Position numbers and translations under genes: made by a program. A stretch of 64,000 bases of DNA from Proales similis (lineage: Eukaryota; Rotifera; Eurotatoria; Ploima; Proalidae). The notes below the pieces were generated by a model. That model was not told the origin of the DNA, ran no database searches, and was given only the letters and a program-made list of their open reading frames with translations. Position 1 is the first letter of the stretch. The number at the start of each line of letters is the position of its first letter. Of the stretch, positions 33,287 through 45,700 are shown piece by piece. Location: assembly GCA_019059635.1 (NCBI GenBank), contig JAGVRJ010000003.1, positions 868,001 to 932,000 on the forward strand. Direction: 5' to 3'.

Positions 33287-34951
33287 ATGACCAAATTGTA
33301 TCTATTGCTGCTTTCACTCGTTGCTGTCGGTGTGTGGAGTCGCTCAATTGGTCGGACACCGTCCAAAGCGAGTCTGGATGCAGCCATTCGGATTCTAGAA
33401 CAGCATCCTCTTATTGACGGGTAACCGCTCTGAGAATTTTCTCGCTTATCTTAAATGCTTGTTAAAATGCTATTCGGTTCAAGCCACAATGATCTGAGTT
33501 ATATGATTCGCGAGAACTTTAAAAATCGCCTGAGCCAGATTGATCTCAACGATTTGACTGACAGAATTGACGAGCTTGGCGCAACGAACGGCGTTACTCA
33601 CACAGACATAAAGCGAGTTCGAGAAGGACGACTCGGAGGTCAGTTTTGGGCCGCTTATGCTGATTGTGAAACTCTTGGAAAAGACGCTGTTCGAGTTCAT
33701 TTCGAACAAGTCGACCTGATCAGGCGATTTATTGAGAAATATCCAGACACTTTTGAATATACCGAGACATCCACGGGTAAAAAAGCCCTTTCATTATCCA
33801 ACTCATTTGACTAAATACGAGTGATGACCGAATAGAGATCGTACAAGCATTTGAGAAGAAAAAGGTCGCCAGTCTGATTGGATTAGAGAGTGGCCATGCA
33901 ATCGACTCGTCACTTGCACTTCTTCGACTCTACTATGAGCTCGGAGTGCGTTACATGACATTGACGCATAACTGCGATGTTCCTTGGTACATATTTCAGG
34001 CCCTTTTTTTTCAGAACCCATGTAAAATTTCAACTTGGCTTTAAAGGGCTAACAACAACCTGGTCGATAGACTGGCGAACGCGTCGGCGTACGGAGGCCT
34101 CACCGAGTTCGGCCATCAAGTGATCAGCGAAATGAATCGAATCGGCATGATTGTGGACATTTCGCACACTTCGCATCAGACCCAGCTAGATGCCCTTGCC
34201 GTCAGCAAAGCGCCCGTGATGTACAGCCATTCGTCTGTGCACCGGCTGTGCAACCACACTCGAAATGTGCACGACGACGCCCTGCTCAAACTGGTCAGTT
34301 GAAAGGTCGAGCATTCAGCCAAACGAATTGACAAGGTCGAAATCTTGTTTTTTTCTTTTTATTAGAAAGAAAACAACGGCGTGGTCATGATCAACTTTTA
34401 CTCTGGTTTCATCAACTGCAACGGGAAAGCGACTCTCGACGACGTCAAGGGTAAGTTTGCCTCTAGAAAGCTTTAGCCCATTCGACCTATTACAGAAATC
34501 CCGAATCGAATTCAACAGATCACATAAATTACGTCAAGAGTTTAATCGGTGTCGATCATATCGGAATAGGAGCCGATTACGATGGAGTTCAAGTGTAAGG
34601 ATCGTTAGATCTCTGAAAGTGAGAGCTTCTCGGATTGAAATCTATCTATCTAGCGTTCCTGACGAGCTCAATGATGTGAGTAAATTCCCGGTACTGTTCG
34701 CATCGCTCATTGAAGACGGATGGACCGAAGAGGAGTTGATCAAAATTGCCGGAGGAAACATCTTAAGAGTCTTGCGCGACGTGGAAAAGGTAATTTAATC
34801 TTCACCAGAGCAGTGGGCCGCGAATTAAGGCTGAAAATTTGTCAATTTTGTCTAGTATGCAAAGTCGGTCGAAAACGAGCAACCAATAGACGAAATCGTG
34901 CCCAAGAACGACCTAGACGAACGTTTTTCCCAGTGTCGCACCTCTTTCTAG
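33287..34951 (+). CDS. Membrane dipeptidase-family zinc peptidase (paralogue A)
   Basis: Eight exons: 33287–33420, 33484–33776, 33836–33986, 34047–34293, 34366–34450, 34519–34594, 34654–34789 and 34856–34951; 1,218 nt, 405 residues, in phase. A cleavable signal peptide ([20 protein letters not shown]) starts the protein. Metal ligands of the M19 family are visible: HND in IDGHNDL, Glu in [11 protein letters not shown], His in [10 protein letters not shown] and [12 protein letters not shown], and Asp in GIGADYDG. The enzyme should hydrolyse dipeptides such as Cys-Gly at the cell surface or outside the cell. The tail lacks an obvious GPI-signal hydrophobic end. Exon 4 is almost identical to exon 4 of paralogue B, far more than the other exons. 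Confidence 0.92.
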
Positions 34952-35170
34952 ACTCTTTACACAACTTGATTTTCTCTTTGTTTCTTATTTCGCTTATCAA
35001 ACGCTTGGTATATCTCTCTATCGGAATGAAAGAATAATAAACAAAATGCCATCGCAATAAATAAAGCATTTTTCTATTTCAACTTGCGATAAGATTCAGT
35101 CAAGTAAAAAGGTTACTTTAGATTTCATTCTATTCTGCGTGGCTTCATATTTGAATAGACCGAGTGCAAA

Positions 35171-36774
35171 ATGAATAAGGAAAAAATAAAGGATTTCTTG
35201 CGACACAAATGGATAATTCTTGGCGGCGGAATTCTGGCGATTGCCTTAATAGTCGGTCTGGCAGTCGGAATTCCACTTTCGATTCGAACTGATTACAACA
35301 AAAGAGCAAGATCACTGCTGGCCAATAATCCTCTGATTGACGGGTATGAACTCGCAGATGAGAATTGAATTGCTTGTCTGAATGTTAAAACTGTTCGTAG
35401 GCACAACGATCTGCCGCACATGATCCGCAAAAATTTTCGCAATCAATTCTCCAAGTTTGACTTTGAAGACTTTTTGCCGATCAAAGACCAACTCGAAGGC
35501 TCAGACGGCATCACTCACACCGACGTAAAGCGAATGCGCGAGGGTCGACTTGGAGCACAATTCTGGGTGACCTATGCATCCTGTGACAGCTCAGGCAAGG
35601 ATGCAGTTCGTCTACACCTCGAACAGCTGGACACCATCAGACGTTTGGTAAAAAAGTATCCGAATGCTCTACAAGCTGCCAGCAGTGTTCAAGGTCAGAG
35701 ATCAGAAAGCTCGTGCTCAAGCAATAGCTGCTCATGCTTGCCTTTTAGAGCTCAAGGAAGCATTTGCGAATAAAAAGGTCGCAAGCATGATCGGGCTCGA
35801 AAGCGGGCACGCTATCGACTCTTCACTTGGCATTCTGCGAATATTTTACCGCCTGGGCGTACGTTACATGACTTTAACTCACAACTGTGACGTGCCGTGG
35901 TAACAATCAGTAATCGATCAAACAAATTCGCTTCTTTCATCTCAGATTAAATTAGGGCGAGCAACAACCTGGTCGATAGACTGGCGAACGCGTCGGCGTA
36001 TGGAGGCCTCACCGAGTTCGGCCATCAAGTGATCAGCGAAATGAATCGAATCGGCATGATTGTGGACATTTCGCACACTTCGCATCAGACCCAGCTAGAT
36101 GCCCTTGCCGTCAGCAAGGCGCCCGTGATGTACAGCCATTCGTCTGTGCACCGGCTGTGCAACCACACTCGAAATGTGCACGACGACGCCCTGCTCAAAC
36201 TGGTCAGTTATTTTGGCTTATTTCATCTTGAATGCATTCATTCGAGATTTTTTGATTGAAGAAAGAAAACAACGGAATAATAATGGTCAATTTCTTTAAC
36301 AGTTTTGTTACTTGCAAGCCAGAGGCAACAATTCATGATGTGAAAGGTAAAATAAGACCCTAAACGTTACATAAAGCTTGAATGATTTTAGCTCGGTTTC
36401 AATTAGAACACTTGAACTACATAAAGAACTTGATTGGTATCGACCATATTGGCATAGGCTCTGACTACGACGGAGTCTCTCTTACCCCGGAAGGTCTGGA
36501 AGACGCTTCGACTTATCCCGATCTGTTTGCTCTTCTGCTAAAGGACGGCTGGAGTGAGAACGACATTGTCAAGCTAGCCGGAGCAAATCTTATTCGCGTT
36601 TTTTCTGCAGTCGAACAAGTAAATCAGATTTATCTCAATTTTTTCTTAAAGCAAGCCGATTAACTTCTCCGGCAACAGGTGGCCCATGATATGAGGGCGC
36701 AGCAACCAATTGATGAAGTAATCAAACAGGAACAATTGTTGCCAGACTCAAAGGATTGTCGCACTTCATTCTAG
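35171..36774 (+). CDS. Membrane dipeptidase-family zinc peptidase (paralogue B)
   Basis: Seven exons: 35171–35343, 35401–35693, 35749–35899, 35956–36202, 36262–36346, 36392–36618 and 36679–36774; 1,272 nt, 423 residues, in phase. In place of a signal peptide it has a short basic cytoplasmic start and a single membrane helix ([20 protein letters not shown]), so it is probably a type II membrane protein. Metal-binding motifs are intact: [20 protein letters not shown] and GIGSDYDG. The intron that splits GVQ|VVP in paralogue A is absent here, and the 3' half is a single exon. The gene lies about 220 bp after paralogue A and is its tandem duplicate. Confidence 0.92.
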
Positions 36775-37054
36775 ACTTTTGTTCTCTTTGTCGCTAATCT
36801 TTTCGTTTAATAAACCTAAATGCTATTTTGAGAAGAGCTCTGCTTCAACGTCAAAACGAGTAGTTGTTGCGAAGCTGGCTTTTTGCGCCAGTCCTAGCAC
36901 GTTTCGTGAGCAATGCGTTCTATCCCTAAGCAAGATCATAAACTTTTTACAACAAGCAATCTTTGATAATTTCGCCCTAATCACTTATTTAAACTGACTA
37001 TAGAACGCCATTTCTCAAGTCGAATTGCACATTGTTTTCCGATCCGAGACTCAA

Positions 37055-39432
37055 ATGCTGAAACATTCGAGAGTTTTAATTTGCTCCCTACTGGTTCTAG
37101 TAGTTCTGCTAATAACCAGGTCCAGCGCCCAGCGAACGAAAAAGTCTTTCGGTTTGAACTGATCATTAAGATGCTCAGCCATGTTCTCTTGTTAATTGCT
37201 GGCATACTCAAGTTATTGGCAAACCAGGAGACTTGAAGTGGTGGCAGAAAACGATCATTTACCAGATCTATCCGCGTTCGTTCAAAGACACAGACAACGA
37301 CGGCTACGGCGATCTGGCCGGCATAACCAGCAAGCTTGATTACTTGAAATCGCTCGGAATCAGTTCCATATGGCTGAATCCGATCTACCCATCTGGAGGC
37401 AAAGATGGAGGCTACGACATCTCTTCTTTCGTCGATATCGAGCCTATATTTGGCGACATGAACGACTTTGATCGGCTCATTGAAGAGTGCCACAAAAGAG
37501 GTGTTTTTCACTAGCAGAGTTTCTGACTTTTCGAGCAATTGCTTCTAAAGTTTTTTTTTCAGACATCTACGTAATAATGGACTTTATACCGAACCATTCG
37601 TCTGACCAGCATCCTTGGTTCGTAGCGAGCAAGGCGAACGCGACCAACCGCTATTCTGATTATTATGTGTGGCGCTCAAGTCCTGATCGAAACACTCCTC
37701 CCAACAACTGGGCAAGACACATTTCACCGGCCAGCTCTTGATTAAGAGAGTAAACAAAAATTTCCAGATCAGCATCTTTGGAGGGCCATCGTGGAAGTAT
37801 GTTGAAAGCCGACAGCAGTGGTATCTGCACACGTTTTTGCCCGAGCAGCCCGATCTCAACTTTCGAAATCCTCAAGTCCAACAAGAGATCAAGGTTAGTG
37901 GCAGTGAGGATTCGACTCAGTGGCTCGCGATTAAAGCCCTCTTTTAAAAAGGACGTGATCAGATTCTGGATTAAAACCAAGGGAGTGGATGGGCTCAGAA
38001 TAGATGCTCTGGCTAATCTATACGAAAATCCGGATTTCCTTGACGAACCGGTCAAACAAGGACCTGATGTCGACCCGAATGTAAGCAGAAACCCAAATTT
38101 CCCATTCACTCATGCCTTTTTTAAAGCCGAATTCAGAATCTTAAACATCCCGACTTGGAGCACATTTACACTCAGAACTTGCCGGAAACTTTTCTAGAGT
38201 TGATCGAATGGCGAAAACTGGTGGAAGAGATCAGTGAAGAGTTAAAAAGCACCAAGTAAGAGAACAGATTGATGTAGGCATATTGGTCCGATTCGAGTTT
38301 TGCGTTTGATTCCAAGGATGATTGTGGTCGAAGTCTACGACGATCCAAAAACTTTGATGAACTACTGTGAATTCAACGGCGTACAAGCGGCCTATTTTCC
38401 GTTCAATTTCCAATTCATTAGCTTGAGATATGGCAAGAACTATGTGACCAAAGAGGAAGGAACTCCATTCGTTCCACAAGGCTTGAAGTGTTTAATCGAC
38501 CCTTGGCTGAACAGCCTGACCGAGAACTGCTGGTCCAACTGGCAGGTGGATATTGCTGACATTCTTACTGAAATGAATCAATAATTTGAAATAAATTTGT
38601 ATTAAGACCGGAAATCACGACAACACTCGCGTCGCGTCCAGAATCGGAGCCGAGAACATCGATTTGGCCAACTGTCTAAATCTGCTTCTGGGCGGAACTA
38701 GCGTCACCTACTACGGCGAAGAAATAGGCATGGTCGACCTGCCCAAGGACAAGCTCAAATTTGAGCAGGTTCAGGATGAATCTGGAAAGAAACGAGGGGT
38801 AAAATGAATCTGAATGAAGACTCAATCTGGAATTTAAACTCAATCTGAACAGCCGCTCGAGTTCAAGATCTACACTCGAGATTACGAGAGAACGCCAATG
38901 CAATGGTCGGCCAAAACAAACAACGCCGGCTTCATGGACATAGACTCGAACGGCAACCTCACAACCTGGCTTCCAGTCAACGAGAACTACCTAGAGCTAA
39001 ACGTCGAAGTAAGAAATCGAGTGACTGTGGCTTAAGAATGACTAAACAACTCGGGGCCACGTTTAGAAACAACTCCAAGACCCGTACTCTCACCTTCAGC
39101 TCTACAAAGATCTGGCCAAGCTCAGACAGGAGGACTCGTTTCTTTACGGCGACTTTGAATACGTCCTACTCACCAATGAGGTGTTTGCATTCACTCGACG
39201 AGCGCCCAATCGAGATGCTTACTTGGTGGCAATGAACATCGGCAACCAACGCGCCAGAGTTGATTTAACCCTGTCAAGCAGTCAGATTCCGAGCAGCTTG
39301 CGAGTGGCCTATGTTTTCGGCTCAAAATCGTCGGAGACAGCTCAACTCCGCAACCAATATTCAATCGGAAGCTCTGTCTCGGCAAGACAGCTCACAATCG
39401 AACCGAAGAACTGTTTCATTTTCAAGTTCTAA
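37055..39432 (+). CDS. Maltase / alpha-glucosidase, GH13 family
   Basis: Ten exons: 37055–37151, 37213–37500, 37563–37711, 37768–37893, 37952–38080, 38137–38255, 38317–38545, 38607–38798, 38853–39008 and 39067–39432; 1,851 nt, 616 residues, in phase. A hydrophobic leader ([19 protein letters not shown]) indicates secretion or membrane anchoring. The catalytic barrel begins [15 protein letters not shown]. The catalytic Asp is in VDGLRIDAL, the acid/base Glu in VVEVYDD and the transition-state Asp in [11 protein letters not shown]. All three are intact, so this should be an active digestive maltase and not an rBAT/4F2hc-like transporter subunit. Intron 3 (37712–37767) begins GC, and only this donor links PNNW to ISIFGG. 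The first acceptor (37213) could instead be 37229. AATAAA is at 39476–39481. Confidence 0.93.
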
Positions 39433-39705
39433 CTTGCTCGATTCACTCAATCAAAATTCGCCATTAGATTTTAGAAATAAAGTACTCGACTGCCTTTTGA
39501 GGGCATGCTTTAGCATGAATTTTCATGCTCCCTATTAACGCTCTTGGGCTATAATTCAATTCAAGCGAAAATTAGAAACTGGCTAAAGACAATCTGGATG
39601 ACATTGCCGTCAATTTGCATAGTGACGGGCTAAGGAAAACGCAACGTTCAGCGGTTATCATCACCAGCCGAGGCAACAGCGGTCGCTTATCACAGAATAT
39701 TCAGC

Positions 39706-42700
39706 ATGTCTCTTGGACTGGAGACTCTTCTTGACCGGCTGCACGAGTGCTTGGCCGATTCGAGCTGTGCCGAGGTCGCTCGATCTGTCAGCTCCGACCT
39801 TGTCAATCGATGCGCTCCTAAGATGAGTTCCACTAGCATTGGTAAGTAGTCTGTAAAAGGTTGCCTTTGCTTCCACGCGACGCTGATCTTCTCCAAAGTG
39901 TTTGCTTTGTCGGTGTTCTTCCGCCGTAACAAGAGCTTGCTGACATTTTTGCGCAAATCGCTCAGCCGCGATGATGTAAAACTTTAAATATTTCGCTCAG
40001 ATTCACAAACTGACTCTTAACTTTGTCAAGCTACGCTCGTCCAAAGTAGAGCTTCTCCAGCTGCTTGACCGCTTAATTGTTCAAGCCGGCGAGCAAATTC
40101 TCGCCTACGCAGCCGATATAAAATCAACTTGCATTTCGATTTTCAGCACAGAAAAGTATTCAGATGTACGCTGTCTAACGTTCCCGATCATTTCAAAGGT
40201 AAGCGTCTCAGCCGCCTCTTTAATGGTCATGCTGCAAGTTTTGCCAATCAAACGATTAGATCATTCAGCTGACAATCGCTAGTCCGGAAATAACCGAACA
40301 GCTCGAGCTCGATCGTCTTGCTGACGAGTACTTTCTGGCATTAGTGAACCAGTCCAAGCTGTCTTCTGGCTGTAAGTTCATACACGTTCACGACCACACA
40401 CGTCCATTTTGGATGCAGCCATTTGCTTTAAAGTGAAGGCATCGATTTACAACATGCTGGGCGTCATATGCCGTTACCATCCTGAGATCATGATGCCCTA
40501 TTCAAACAAATGTGTAAATCTGTTCCTGAGCGCTCTGAAAACAGAAATCAACAGCAAGAACCACAAACCTGATTTGAACGTGATCGCCGGCGCTCTTGAA
40601 GGCCTCAATCAATATTTATTCAATTTCACGCAGTCTGCCGAAGAGGGCAGTGAGAACGCCTGGAACATATTCAACTATGCGAAAAAGGCGCTGACCAGCA
40701 GCCCTGACGATTTGACTCGTTATGCGATGCCGAGAGCTGGACTCGATCTCCTGGCCAAGCATGCTGAGCAGTTCGACGAGTTCATTTATGACGATTACCG
40801 TGATTTGTTCGAAAGACTTTCCAACTGGGCTCAGCATAAAAACTACGACATTAAAAAACTCGCCTATGCTGCTCTTGACTCTTACTACAAGCAGTTGGCT
40901 GAAATGCTAAAGAAGAAAGCAACAAGTGAAGAGGATAAATGCCGTCGCATCTTCGAGTTTTTCATCAAACGATTCTACCATTCGCTGACAAACGACTCAG
41001 ATTTAAAGGAGACGGTGATTGCCATCAAGGGCTTCGGCGCATTTGCCGGCCCTTGTCGTCAGTTTATGTCCACCGAAGATGTGAACAAAATGTACGGCGT
41101 CATAATCGGCATCTGCGATCGCACTTTCTTTCGCGCCCAGTCGGAGCAAGAGCTGGCCGGAATATTTGACGAAAAGATTTACCAGCTGCCTGCGTTCATT
41201 GAGTCGCTTGCTTACGTAATTGACCAGATGAACAGTAGTTTGCCCGAAGACAGTCTAGGCATCCTCGAAAAGCTTATGCTGCTCGCCTTCGACTCTTATC
41301 CGAAGCTGATTAAACGCTACCATCAGCAGATTAGCGTTTCGACCGTTCGACTGTTTATTTCGCTTAGTTGCGGTCAGACTCAGATTTACCAGGAATTTAT
41401 TGACCGTGTGATGTTTCAATCGTTGGTGAAAATATTCTCATACCGCACAGCCTACATAAAGCTGGACGGCGAAGAAGAGCCAGCTCAGGACAGCCAAAGT
41501 CTGAACGAGACCAAAAGCATGGACTATATTGAGTTCTGGGCGAATCTGTTCCGCATCACCGAGTTCAAAGAGCTCAACGCAGTGGGCATTTCAATGCTAA
41601 AGCGCAAGCAGCTGCTCAACGAAATTTACGACAAGTATGTCGAATGCGTTTTGAAAATAATCAGCAAACTCGACTTGACCGCGACGAGGTCAGACGAAGA
41701 GCAAGCAGCAGATGCTGCCAGCTCAGATCCCATATCTGGACTTAAACCCAGCCGTCCGCGTGACTTTGAAGTCCTGATAAATCTGGTCGACTTTTCTCGC
41801 GGCCTTCTCCTGCGCGAGCATTTCGAGCTATTCCGCAAGTGGATGCTGAAATTCTGCCGAGAGATTGTCGCTCAGTCTGGCCAAAATGTGCTCGTCAGCG
41901 CCTTTTACAAGATGCTCTCAATGTGCATGCAGATTGCGCGTCGAATCGGATATTTTGACACAAAGCAAAGCTCGTCAGCAGATGACTCGGACGAGCTAAT
42001 GGACCTGGATCTTACCGATGAGCATGAACGCACCAATTGCTTTGAGCTTATGCAGCGTTATTTACGTGAGGTTCATCAACGCCGACTACGCTTCAAGGAT
42101 GAACTTCTGGCCTCTGCTCTTGAATTTGTGCTCTCGGTTCCACATGAGCTGGCGGCCAGCAACATTGAGCTCGCATTCGGGGCATTACGCGACTCGCTCG
42201 AGCTGGGCATCAACTACGCTCCGATGGCTGAAAGTTCGCTTAACGCGCTCGAATATTGGCTCAGCAGTATTGACCAAGAAATAATGAATCCATTCTACTC
42301 GACAGTGCTGAACAAATTTGATGACTATTTGCAAATCGGACGCTCGATTCAGAACGAGACTGACTCTACAAGTGACACTGGCCAGCCAAGTAGGAACAAG
42401 AAAACCCTTCGGATCAAGCGAATTTCGACTGTGGCCAGTCCAAAGTCAAAAGAGGAAAACGAGCAGTTCGAACAGATTCAGTTCAGAATTTTAAAAATTC
42501 TTGGCCATTTGGCCGGTAAAATGAGCCACACACTCTTGGAGGACGAGAGCATGAACGATCACTTGCTGGCCTGGGATACAGTTGAGCATTTGAAATTCAG
42601 CGTGCCGTTCGTCGACCTCAAGCCGTACATTTTCTTTGACCGTTTTCTGCCTCGTGTCACCCATTTGGCGCTGATGAGCACCGAGCGGCAAACAAAAGTA

Positions 42701-45700
42701 AACGCATGCGAGCTTTTACATTCGATTGTGGTCTACATGATCGGTCGCGGCGCGGCTGGACAAGCGGTTGGAGTTGACGCGTCCATGAACAGACTTTATC
42801 ATCAAATCTATCCGAGTCTTTTCAAGCTTGCCTGCGACATGGACAACTTTGCTCGCAATCTCTTTCAGCCGTTGGTCATGCAAATGATTCATTGGTTCAC
42901 AGGCAACAGGCAATTTGAAAGCTACGAAACCATCGAGCTTCTCAACTGCATCATGAACAGTCTAGTCGACGAGAAGGATGCAGCGTTGAGAGATTTCGGC
43001 GCGTCCGCTCTTCGTGAATTCCTGAAATGGTCAATCAAGCATTCGCCGTCAGGAGAGCGGGCCGCTTTTAACAATGTCAAGTCAGTGCTACGACGCATTT
43101 ACAGTTTTCTCTCTCATCCCAACTCGTCCAAGCGACTTGGCGCCGCTCTCGCCTGGAATTCCATTTACACAATATTTCGCGAGGAAGAAACGCTCGTCAA
43201 TCGTCACATATTCGAAATTCTTCACTATTTGGTCGAAAGCTTGGCATTGGCTGAAAAAGACGATGTTATGAGCGGAACACAGGAACAGTGCAAACTAGGG
43301 CTAGACCATGTGGAGCGAATAATCAAGGTCAAAAGTGCGTTGCTGAATCGAATAGACTCAGATCGATACAAGCCACCCGGCTGGAGTGAGGCTGTTTTGG
43401 AAGTTGCTCTTCGATGGCTGCTGCGTCAATGTGGCCGCATCGAGACCGAATGCCGCCACAAGTCCATGCAGCTGGTGTTCAGACTGACGCCCAGCCTCGA
43501 AGGCGTAAATGACACCAAGCAGTATTTCAAGTTCAAGCTCGAGCGAGAAGGCCCGTCTTACTTTTTGGCGCGATTTGAAGGCTCTGCTGAGCTTGGCAAA
43601 GACAATCTGCACAATTTCAGCACTCTGCCCAAACTGGTCGAATTCGGTCCGGTCTCAGCCAATGTGGTTCGCAATTGGCTTTGCTACTTGACGGCACCAC
43701 TCGATTGCTACACGTGGGTGTTTGGCGAGCGGCTCATTGCTCCTTCACAACTTCTCGCCAACACCAACACTTGCATTTGGCCGTCTTTGCTCTATTTTCT
43801 TGAGCACCTGGTTGATAAGCGTCTACCAGATTTGCTCAACTCGTTCGGAGTCAAGAGCGCCGAAGTCGAACTGAGCGCTGAAAGCGAACGCTTCAAAAAA
43901 GCCAAATGCACGGCAGTGATTCGAATGTTCGATTTCCTCACCTGCTTGCTCGCCTCGTATGGCCGTGAGGCATTACAAGTGATACCGAGCGAGATCTGGA
44001 ACGAAAAGCTTTTCAGCTGCCTCATAAATGTTTGCATCGAGCCCGAGACGATCGGCTTCAATTTGAACGAAGTTGAAGTCATAAACAAACTGCCCGAAAA
44101 GACCCATATGGTCCTCAAAGTGTTTAAACAGCACCTTCACTCTGACAAATGGAAGCAGCTCACACTTGAATGTCTTAAGCTGATTGAAGAGAAAAAGCAA
44201 CTTGAGCCTCTGTTCGATTTGTTTCGTTCGGAGACGAGCACTGGCTCTCTCGATTGGCTTCGCATTTCGCTGACTCTGGTCGGCTATGAGCAGATCGGCC
44301 AGCTCGAGATTTACCACATTCCTACTCAACTCATTGACATGGTGTTCAATTGTCTGCTCGAATCCTCTCTGGCAGGTTCGAATGAGACTCTCACTCAAAT
44401 AGATGCCAAACAAAAGCTCTTTTCGCTCTGCTTGGCTGAACGAATCAGCCACAAAGATCGTCTGCTTGAGCTTGTGGACCGCTTCTTGTTCGACCCAAAG
44501 AATCTAAACTTCGTTCACTATTACAAGCAGCAAATTTGCTCGAACGCATGTCACCGGTATCAGCGGCTCATTGACTATGTTGTCGGTAAGCTGGCAATTA
44601 AGTTCGTGCCTTGTGTGAGGCTGTTCAATATGCTTCTGGAGCATTTGCAAACGGACAAGCGAGCGCGCAAGGAATGGTCGAGCAAAGTGGTGACTTATCT
44701 CTACAAGCAATGGGCCTCGTTCTCGCCTTACTGGCAAGGAAACGCGTCAAGCGAGAACAAAGTGCACTTGCTGAATTTGCTCGCTAAATCATTGAGCCTT
44801 GAGCCGCTCGGAAATGAGCTGGGTCAAGTGTCGCAAATGTACATGCAGCTCCTACTCGAGCCGGACGTTCGCCTCAAAGCGCTTGACATTTTATTTTTTT
44901 TCACTCAATCGCCAGAGCCGTTCAGTCTCAAGTCGTACGTGAGCCAACTGATCACTCAACTGCCATTGCGAAGCACCGAACTCGTAAAAGGCGAAGAGGC
45001 CTACGTCGATTACATAAGTGTGGTGCGGAAACTTTTGAATGCGCTCGAAATCAGCCTGTCTATTGATTTGCTCTATTTACTCGCTGGAATGGTCTGTCGC
45101 GAGCCAGAGCATTTGTGCGACGAACAGTTCAACTTGAGTCTAGTTCTGTTCATTCGACGCGTTGAGAGCAAAACTCAACTCGATCTTCTCAATCACTATT
45201 GGGATAGTGTCTTCAAGCAGGACCAGTCCAACAGGAAGATGATTGTGTTCAAAAAGCTCATTAAGCCTTTGCTGACCAATTGTGCCAAGCCGAACTTTAT
45301 CGAGTTCATGTGCGCCAATGTCAACACGTTAATTGAAATGATAAGTGTCGAACTGCGAGCCAACTCAGTTATGGAGATCAAAAGCGGCGAGAAGCAGTGC
45401 GCGTTCGAAATTATCCAAACCGCGTATGAACGCCTGCACAAGGACGAAATATTTCACTCAAGTGCCAAGCTTTGCTCGAGCTATGAAACCGCTCGGTTCG
45501 GCCAAGCCAAAGACGGAAAGGAATTGACCAAAGAGGTGCTACGCAAATGTCGCAAGAGCTTGAACGAACGAGTAGACGGGGCCGAAGAAAACGAGTCTTT
45601 GCGGCTGTCGAGATGTGCGGCCTACAACTGCTTGGTCAGTCTGTTTGTTCGAACCCAGACCGAACCAAAACTGTATTTGGCATTTCTTTTCAAAGAAGAT

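Noticed and set aside
37055..39432. Maltase as an SLC3 amino-acid transporter heavy subunit
   Set aside because: All three GH13 catalytic acids are present, which heavy subunits of the 4F2hc type lack.
39976..40000. 25-bp intron in PRKDC
   Set aside because: A nearer acceptor exists, but it breaks the reading frame and is far shorter than any other intron here; the acceptor at 40030 gives a 55-bp intron and the right spacing to known DNA-PKcs.
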